DNA of 64,000 nt from Anaerotignum lactatifermentans (GTDB taxonomy: Bacteria; Bacillota; Clostridia; Lachnospirales; Anaerotignaceae): positions 1 to 64,000 of the forward strand of contig NZ_JACSNY010000013.1 of NCBI RefSeq assembly GCF_016902535.1, read 5' to 3'. Shown in pieces: positions 58,053-64,000 of this stretch. The translations under genes were made by a program, and so were the position numbers. The notes beneath the pieces are model-generated. The model ran no database searches, was not told where the DNA came from, and saw only the letters and a list, made by a program, of their open reading frames with translations. The first letter of the stretch is position 1; each line of letters starts with the position of its first letter.

Positions 58053-60543
58053 TAAAGAAATCCTTCGACAGTACATGATGGGTGCAATTCAGTCTGGAAG
58101 TGCAATTGCTGAATTAAATAAGCTTATATCGACCTCATCAGCTCCGAATGCGTTGAAAGAATCAGCAAAAGCTCGATATGTAATTGGCTTTATCAAACGT
58201 TATCGCCAATATCTTTCTGGCAATGCGTCGTCTATGGACATTTGCTTAAACGTTAGGGATCTGTCTCTGATCCTTGGCAGAATCAAAGTAAACGACAGGC
58301 TTTACAAGATAATCAAAGAAACCGGAAATGAGATGGGCTTTCGAACAGAAAATGACAATCAGATTTCCTGTGATCTCAGAACGCCGTCTTGGTTATCCCC
58401 CTCCTCTTACATTCAAGATGTGTATGCCTTAAAACAAGATGAAAGCATTGAGCCTGAACGTACATCTGTTGGCGATAATTTATTGAAAAAGCACACCATT
58501 TTTAGCCAATACAAAAGTTTTGAACAAAAGTTAGCCGTGCACACTGCCTTAAATCTTCCAGATGGATATACCCTTTTGGTTTCACAACCTACAGGCGGCG
58601 GAAAAAGTCTTGTAACACAGATGCTTTCCAGTGCAAGTGATGGAATGACCTTGGTTATAGTGCCTACGGTGGCATTGGCTTTAGACCAATACCATGCTGC
58701 TCAAAACAACTTGAATGATTCCGCTGAAATCTATTGCTATCGTGGCGATCAAACTAGCGAAAACCGAGTTGCAATAATCAAAGCAATTAAAGAAAAAAAG
58801 ACTAGAATTCTATTCACTTCCCCGGAGGCGATATTTAAGAATTCCGAATTATACAAATTGTTGGAATCATCCGCACAGAGTGGTTTCTTAAAAAATGTTG
58901 TAATAGATGAAGCGCACGTCGTTCCTGACTGGGGTGTGTTCTTCCGCCCTGACTTTCAAATTTTCTCCATTGCTTTGCGAAAATGGAGAAATGCTTCGAA
59001 TTGCACACTTAAAACCATCCTACTTTCAGCCACTCTATCTGATGATGTCGTAGAAACATTATTCAAATTGTTTGGCTCGGAAGGAAAAAACAAACAGGTT
59101 CGCTGTGATGCACTTAGGCAAGAACCACGTTTCTATTTCCAATCAACAAAATCAAAAGCCGAACAGGATAAAAAAACAATTGAAGCAATCAAGCTTTTGC
59201 CAAAGCCTATGGTTGTTTATGTCTTAGAACCACGTGAGGCTGTTGACTTGCAGAAAAAGCTCAAGAATGAAGGCTTCTTGAACACCCCGGTATTCACTGG
59301 AGAAACGAAGGAAAAAGATCGCGATACAATCCTTTCCGGTTGGAAAAATCAGGAATACGATATTGTACTTGCCACTTCTGCTTTCGGAATCGGTGTAGAC
59401 AAACCTGATGTAAGAACTATCATCCATGCATGCTGTCCTGAAAACCTTAGTCGTTTCTATCAGGAGGTAGGTCGTGGTGGTCGCGATAGACTCCCATCCA
59501 TAAGTCTGTTTATGCCATATCAGAACAGATATGACGGCGAAGGAGATGTCAGACGCGCCTTAGGCCTGGTTAATAAAAGAGTTCTTACTGTTGAACGTGC
59601 AGTAATTAGATGGAATAGTATGCTTCATAGTCCTTCAGCAATGATTGATGCTGACGAGTGCGTACTGGACACCTCTACTCCACCTACATCTATGACCGAT
59701 GAAGAAGCCGAATATGCTGGAAACCGAAATGTGGCCTGGAATATCAACCTTTTACTGTTTCTTTATAGAACTGGTTTCATTGATCTTTTAGACGCAAATT
59801 ACATTCAAGAAAAAAAGGCATACTCTGTCAAAGTGAAATTGCTTCGCATAGATGACCTCTCAGATGCTGAAAGACTTGCTATTTGCCTCAAAGAGCCGAG
59901 AGAAATCGAGTATCAAATGCAGATGGCAGGTTATCGAATTATCAGCGAGTTAGTGGCATCACCGAATTCGAGATGTTGGGGTAGAATTTTTAAACACTTA
60001 TATCCGTTATCAAGAGAAGTGTGTAATGGATGCCCCGCTGATCCTGAAGGCAGAATCACCACAGATGACGTTTTCAAACTTCGGACAAATCCAGATATTC
60101 AGCTGATTCCCACCAAAGCCAGCCGGAAGTTATCACGAAATATAGGATCTTTCAATGAAATGATTGTCCGCAGAGAAAATTCAGGTCCTTGTGTTGAAGC
60201 TGAAGTGATTGCCTTGGCTGAAAAGTCCAACGCAAATGAAATTGGCGTATTTGTAGCTCCCCAGGAATTACTTCCTAATGTAAGCAGTGACGCTATGGTT
60301 ATGAATTATGAAGAATTCTATTTTGCTTCCAGTCACTGCCCATATCTTTTTGCGAATGGCATGGTATGTGTTTTAGATGGCGACAATTTTTCGAAATCTA
60401 CGTTATTCAAGAACGCAAAAAAGCTACAAGCGCTTGGCTATAAATGTGTCTTGTATTCTAATGAAAATGCTCTTGTAATGAGCAACGGAAAAGCGCTGAG
60501 GGAATGCGTGGATGGTTACACAATTCCACTGAGCAAATTCTAA
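58045..60543 (+). CDS. dpdF: RecQ-like superfamily 2 helicase, DpdF-like
   Basis: An 832-residue helicase. After an N-terminal region of about 170 residues come PTGGGKS near 182 (Walker A), VIDEAHVVPDWG near 289 (DEAH box followed by the RecQ-type loop), LLSATLSDDV near 325, ATSAFGIGVDKPDV near 445 and FYQEVGRGGRDR near 471 (motif VI). About residues 650-670 have CWGRIF...EVCNGCP, cysteines that may bind zinc as in RecQ. It resembles DpdF of the 7-deazaguanine restriction cluster, which follows DpdE as here. Overlap with the SNF2 gene indicates coupled translation. Confidence 0.68.
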   Translation: MDSKEILRQYMMGAIQSGSAIAELNKLISTSSAPNALKESAKARYVIGFIKRYRQYLSGNASSMDICLNVRDLSLILGRIKVNDRLYKIIKETGNEMGFRTENDNQISCDLRTPSWLSPSSYIQDVYALKQDESIEPERTSVGDNLLKKHTIFSQYKSFEQKLAVHTALNLPDGYTLLVSQPTGGGKSLVTQMLSSASDGMTLVIVPTVALALDQYHAAQNNLNDSAEIYCYRGDQTSENRVAIIKAIKEKKTRILFTSPEAIFKNSELYKLLESSAQSGFLKNVVIDEAHVVPDWGVFFRPDFQIFSIALRKWRNASNCTLKTILLSATLSDDVVETLFKLFGSEGKNKQVRCDALRQEPRFYFQSTKSKAEQDKKTIEAIKLLPKPMVVYVLEPREAVDLQKKLKNEGFLNTPVFTGETKEKDRDTILSGWKNQEYDIVLATSAFGIGVDKPDVRTIIHACCPENLSRFYQEVGRGGRDRLPSISLFMPYQNRYDGEGDVRRALGLVNKRVLTVERAVIRWNSMLHSPSAMIDADECVLDTSTPPTSMTDEEAEYAGNRNVAWNINLLLFLYRTGFIDLLDANYIQEKKAYSVKVKLLRIDDLSDAERLAICLKEPREIEYQMQMAGYRIISELVASPNSRCWGRIFKHLYPLSREVCNGCPADPEGRITTDDVFKLRTNPDIQLIPTKASRKLSRNIGSFNEMIVRRENSGPCVEAEVIALAEKSNANEIGVFVAPQELLPNVSSDAMVMNYEEFYFASSHCPYLFANGMVCVLDGDNFSKSTLFKNAKKLQALGYKCVLYSNENALVMSNGKALRECVDGYTIPLSKF

Positions 60544-60552
60544 GGAGGTCCT

Positions 60553-61353
60553 ATGTTTAAAACAAATCCGGATGGCATGCGTATGGAACCAACGCCTGAG
60601 CGTGTTTTGTCTGTTTGCAGATTAATTGCTCAAAAAAGTATGACCCATGAAGAGCTTCGACGAGCTATGACATTGGGACAAAATGGAGACAAAGAAGTCG
60701 ATCAGATCAATAAGTCTATAGCTGTTGCTTTAGAAGAATTGAATATTGTAAAAACAAAGGATAACCAGTTGGAGCTGGCTGTTGATTCGCAGGTCATCGC
60801 TTCACCAGTAAACTTTCGACGGTATATTGGCAACACGGTTCTACTTAAAAAAGATACTACATTCCACCTCTTCACCAAGTGGATTATTTCCAAAAACGAG
60901 GATATTTTCCCGTTAAAGACATGGGAAACAATGGCAAAAATCTGTGGTTCCGAGGTTCCTGAGTTATCAAGCATGAGTGAAAACGCAGCTCTTGGCTGGC
61001 GTTTCTGGGCTTCATTTTTAGGATTTGGATACCTTAGTGGAACTATGATTATTCCTAATATGAAGATCCGTATAGAAGATGTATTGGCCACAACTTTTGC
61101 CGATAAATTCAACTATGACGAAGCTATTCGTGCAACAGATTTCATCACCTGGATATCCACCAAAATGCCGGAAGTAGACATGTCCGGAAAGCTACCGCTT
61201 GCGTTTTCAGCAGGCCTGCGAACTCTTCACGAGTTAGGCCTAATTAAACTTGAAACGTGGCGTGATTCAAATCGAATTTTCCTTTATTCTGTCGATGGTG
61301 ATCCGATAAATGATTTCTCACATATTACAGTCAGGAAGGAGGTCGCAAAATGA
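60553..61353 (+). CDS. dpdG: DpdG-like protein
   Basis: A 266-residue protein without catalytic motifs. The N-terminal part (PTPERVLSVCRLIAQKSMTH followed by EELRRAMTLG) and the region near residues 185-240 look like winged-helix folds. It lies nine bases after the RecQ-like gene and overlaps the ATPase gene by four bases (ATGA). Size, position and the small helical/winged-helix character match DpdG, a Dpd component of unknown function; the call rests mainly on gene order. AAGGAGG precedes the ATG. Confidence 0.5.
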   Translation: MFKTNPDGMRMEPTPERVLSVCRLIAQKSMTHEELRRAMTLGQNGDKEVDQINKSIAVALEELNIVKTKDNQLELAVDSQVIASPVNFRRYIGNTVLLKKDTTFHLFTKWIISKNEDIFPLKTWETMAKICGSEVPELSSMSENAALGWRFWASFLGFGYLSGTMIIPNMKIRIEDVLATTFADKFNYDEAIRATDFITWISTKMPEVDMSGKLPLAFSAGLRTLHELGLIKLETWRDSNRIFLYSVDGDPINDFSHITVRKEVAK

Positions 61354-64000
61354 GGTGGGAACAATATAAATCCGTAATGGAACGTTATGCCATAAAGACC
61401 GACGATATGGCAACTGAAGACGCCTACTTTATGGCAACTCATATGCCCTTCTCTCAGTTAGCTGTATATGAAGGTGGACGTACTCAAAGTGCGCCAAAAA
61501 TGTTCAGTGAAGAAGAAGTATTCTCTCGCCTGATCTGTAATCCAGAAAATGACCATCGAATGATTATTGTTCGAGGTGACAACGGTACTGGTAAATCACA
61601 CCTTATTCGTTTTCTAAAGGCTAAACTTGAAAATAGCCCTGCAACGGTATACAACCCGGCAACAGAACAGCTGATTTTTCTCCGTCGTTTAAACAACTCG
61701 GTTCGTGGTGTTTTCTCTCAGTTAATTGAACAGGATGTCATCAAAGATCCTGCCGTAAGTCAGAAAATAAAGAAATTTATCGATTCTTCTGACTCTAAAG
61801 ATGAGGCAGCTTTCTTAACGGATATCTTATATTCTTATATTGCTGCGGTTAGCAATGATCAGACTGGGGACACCTATAAACCAGTAATATGCCGAGATAT
61901 CGCCAGTTATCTGTCCGATAGCCGTGTAAAAGATCACTTACTCCGTGAAGGCGGAGCTATTTCAAGATGTTATACGGTCATTACGGCCCCTAGCAATCAG
62001 GTACTCAAAACCACCGAAGTGTTCACAGATGAGGATTTTGATGTTCGCAAAATTATAACCGCAGTAATTAAGCAAGGTGATCCGCAAGCTTCCGATTTTG
62101 CTTCAACGATCAAGGGCGAAAAAGATGAAATCCATAAGCTCGTAAACTACCTCAACCGCTTTACAAGTGAAGTCGTAAAACGTTGTGCTGATATCTCAAG
62201 CGAAAGCACAAAAGCTGTATTTGAACAGCTTAGAAAAGATTTGAAGAAACAAGGAAAAAATCTCACCTTGTTTATTGAGGACTTTACGGGATTTACTGGC
62301 ATTGATTCTGAGTTAATTACCGTTTTATCGACCGAGCACGGTGGCGACTACGCAGATCTTTGCCGTGTAACCTCTATTATCGGAATTACAAACGACTATT
62401 ATGACCAGTTCCGTGATAATTTCACAGACCGCGTAACTCATCAGATTAGCGTAACCGACGACTCCTTCGGCACTGCTGATTTCTTAACTCAGATGGCCGG
62501 ACGTTATATAAATTCTATTTACTGTGATCCGGAAATACTGCGAGCTTGGAATACTCAAGGTGCAAATTTTGAAGACTTGCCAATTAATACATTTACTCCA
62601 CCATGTGAATGGGATACCGTAAAAATTGGCAGTAAAGAAACAACCATTTACCCATTTAACAAAACCTCTATCGTTGCTCTTTACGAAAGTTTGCCGGTTA
62701 AAAGTCCCCGAATGTTCCTGAAGGAAGTATTACGTGCCCAGTTAAAGGAATACTTTGATGGAAAAATATACGGGGATGGATGGTACTTCCCTATGAATCC
62801 AGCAAATGTTCAGATGAGCAGAGACCCTCACAGTTCTGCTATTGATCGAATTGAATCTCTTTCTCTCGAAGATCGTAGCCGCTTGAAAGCAATATTTGCA
62901 TTATGGGGTGATGGTTCTGCTTCTGGTATTAAAGAAAAGGATGGCACCATTCGTTTTGGCGGAATTAACAAGAAATTCTTTTCTGATATCGGATTGGATG
63001 CGTTCGAAGGAATCGGAGATCTGAAAATCGAAACATCCACTTCAGCTGGTGGGCAGTCAACCAAAGCAAAAGAACCACCTAAACCAGAACCGCCCAAGAG
63101 GGTAGATGAAGCAACCAAGAGCTATCAGAAATACAAGGACGATATTAATGGATGGTTCACCAAGAATGATCCATTAAAGTTTGATGCTGATTATAGGTCA
63201 TGGCTTAGAGACCTGATTAAAGGTGCAGCTACTCAGGGTGGCGCTATTAACTGGCAAGATATTGGAATTCCGGCTTACATTGCGGAGGAACGTTTAGCAG
63301 ATTTAGGCGTCTACTTCATTACCGATCAGAGTACGCCTCTAAATGAAGAAAAGGCTATTGTTCTGATGGATAGAAGTACATTGAGCCGTGATGCATTGCT
63401 CGCGCTTAATGAACTCAAATACGCAAAAGGTTGGGATTTCGAGGGAGCTGCATATTATCAGCAAAGACTTGTCACATGGCTTGAAAGCGAAAAAGACTCA
63501 ATAATTGAGCGCGTTACAGCTTCTAAAGTTGATGGGCCTACGCTGCCGGTCATCGAATGGTGCATGACTCTTCAGTATCTCAAGGCGCGAATCTTCGGAT
63601 GTAAGTTAGATAATACAGACAATTATTCTATGCTGCATTCACTTATGTCCGATTTTACCTTCAAAGATGATGAGAAAAACAAGCGTGAAACCAAAGAATG
63701 GAATGACTTGATTCAGTTCGTTCAGAATCGAAAGTCTGAGTTTGATAGTGCTCGCACATTGCTCTGTAGGTCAGTAGCAACAACGCAAGGCGCTGTTCAC
63801 TATGCGGTTGATACCAAAAGTGCATCTTGCATCAGAACAGATGAGCTTCTAAGTATTCTCGAGAAGTTAAAGGATTGCAAATGGGATATCGAATCTGAGT
63901 TACCCGCAAATATCCCAGAAAAGCATCTTTTGTATAACCAGGCAGCTTTACTCAAAAAACTATATCCAAGTGTATCCAAGGTTGTCTTAGCCGAGCAAGA
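61350..64000 (+). CDS. dpdH: Large P-loop ATPase, DpdH-like (3' end outside the window)
   Basis: Open to the window edge, 883 residues visible. The N-terminus has AYFMATHMPFSQLAVYEGGR, an A-T-H-x-P block known from defence ATPases such as DpdH, followed by Walker A GDNGTGKSH near residue 76 and a Walker B candidate NLTLFIEDFTG near 307. The middle region (about 430-560) continues the AAA-like part, a proline/lysine linker lies near 565-580 (STKAKEPPKPEPPK), and the rest is helical. It overlaps the preceding gene by four bases. DpdH is thought to be a motor or sensor of the Dpd restriction module. Function by analogy only. Confidence 0.6.
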   Translation, partial: MRWEQYKSVMERYAIKTDDMATEDAYFMATHMPFSQLAVYEGGRTQSAPKMFSEEEVFSRLICNPENDHRMIIVRGDNGTGKSHLIRFLKAKLENSPATVYNPATEQLIFLRRLNNSVRGVFSQLIEQDVIKDPAVSQKIKKFIDSSDSKDEAAFLTDILYSYIAAVSNDQTGDTYKPVICRDIASYLSDSRVKDHLLREGGAISRCYTVITAPSNQVLKTTEVFTDEDFDVRKIITAVIKQGDPQASDFASTIKGEKDEIHKLVNYLNRFTSEVVKRCADISSESTKAVFEQLRKDLKKQGKNLTLFIEDFTGFTGIDSELITVLSTEHGGDYADLCRVTSIIGITNDYYDQFRDNFTDRVTHQISVTDDSFGTADFLTQMAGRYINSIYCDPEILRAWNTQGANFEDLPINTFTPPCEWDTVKIGSKETTIYPFNKTSIVALYESLPVKSPRMFLKEVLRAQLKEYFDGKIYGDGWYFPMNPANVQMSRDPHSSAIDRIESLSLEDRSRLKAIFALWGDGSASGIKEKDGTIRFGGINKKFFSDIGLDAFEGIGDLKIETSTSAGGQSTKAKEPPKPEPPKRVDEATKSYQKYKDDINGWFTKNDPLKFDADYRSWLRDLIKGAATQGGAINWQDIGIPAYIAEERLADLGVYFITDQSTPLNEEKAIVLMDRSTLSRDALLALNELKYAKGWDFEGAAYYQQRLVTWLESEKDSIIERVTASKVDGPTLPVIEWCMTLQYLKARIFGCKLDNTDNYSMLHSLMSDFTFKDDEKNKRETKEWNDLIQFVQNRKSEFDSARTLLCRSVATTQGAVHYAVDTKSASCIRTDELLSILEKLKDCKWDIESELPANIPEKHLLYNQAALLKKLYPSVSKVVLAEQ

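Larger units (their letters stand above)
40740..64000. mobile_element. Integrated genomic island in tRNA-Arg (left part; right end outside the window)
   Basis: It starts at the broken tRNA-Arg and carries a tyrosine integrase next to the junction, excisionase-like HTH proteins, a MazF toxin, several XRE regulators and, from 48.3 kb, an AT-rich defence operon. No relaxase, coupling protein or type IV secretion gene is visible, so conjugative ability cannot be judged. Base composition falls sharply from the core to the cargo. Confidence 0.8.

Noticed and set aside
48599-64000. BREX-type system
   Set aside because: No PglZ, BrxL or methylase is present and the ATPase order does not fit BREX.
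40740-64000. Prophage
   Set aside because: No capsid, portal, terminase, tail or lysis genes in 23 kb; an integrative island fits better.

Overview
The window is part of a chromosome from a spore-forming, low-to-medium GC Gram-positive bacterium, most likely one of the Clostridia (Lachnospirales/Oscillospirales-like gut group). The evidence is the sporulation genes (bofA, spmA, spmB, an AbrB/SpoVT regulator), strong AGGAGG ribosome sites, Firmicutes gene orders (rpsF-ssb-rpsR; tadA-SRP RNA-dnaX-ebfC-recR; yaaL-bofA), the long Gram-positive SRP RNA, RFN and THI riboswitches, and the DapH acetylase route to diaminopimelate. I cannot name the species.

Bases 1-40,740 are ordinary core chromosome. 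They begin with the last codons of an IS30-family transposase, then yaaL-bofA, a rhomboid protease and a uracil-DNA glycosylase-like gene, with two clusters of DnaA boxes around the rhomboid gene. Next come a DegV protein, an M20 deacetylase divergent from dapH, an ECF sigma factor with its putative anti-sigma partner, the rpsF-ssb-rpsR operon, small XRE regulators, an MBL hydrolase, tex, an FMN-riboswitch-controlled riboflavin transporter, ddl-murI, a YtrA-type GntR/ABC operon with a perfect operator, and thioredoxin. A TPP-riboswitch-controlled thiM-thiE fusion, a MoxR/VWA pair, spmAB, tadA-SRP-dnaX-ebfC-recR and a ThrE-type exporter follow. A second TPP riboswitch drives a tenA-thiZXY pyrimidine salvage operon, followed by an SDR and a YihY protein.

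At about 40,698-40,739 lies the 3' half of a tRNA-Arg(CCU) gene, cut at the anticodon loop. It marks the left end of an integrated element that continues beyond base 64,000. Next to it, all leftward, are a tyrosine integrase, a protein made of four tandem excisionase-like HTH modules, another small HTH protein, a MazF/PemK toxin, XRE regulators and a GAF-BTAD (SARP-like) regulator. The last of these is preceded by a 24-codon leader peptide and an intrinsic terminator, which looks like transcription attenuation.

From 48,359 a rightward, clearly more AT-rich operon begins with its own XRE regulator. It encodes a NERD-UvrD helicase, an AddB-like Fe-S nuclease/helicase subunit, a SNF2 helicase, a RecQ-like helicase, a winged-helix-like protein and a large P-loop ATPase cut by the window edge. 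The last four look like DpdE-DpdF-DpdG-DpdH, the restriction side of the 7-deazaguanine (Dpd) DNA modification system. Here they are headed by an AddAB-like pair that I do not know from the standard Dpd cluster, and no preQ0 or DpdA-C genes are visible. This is the most promising candidate for an undescribed defence arrangement.
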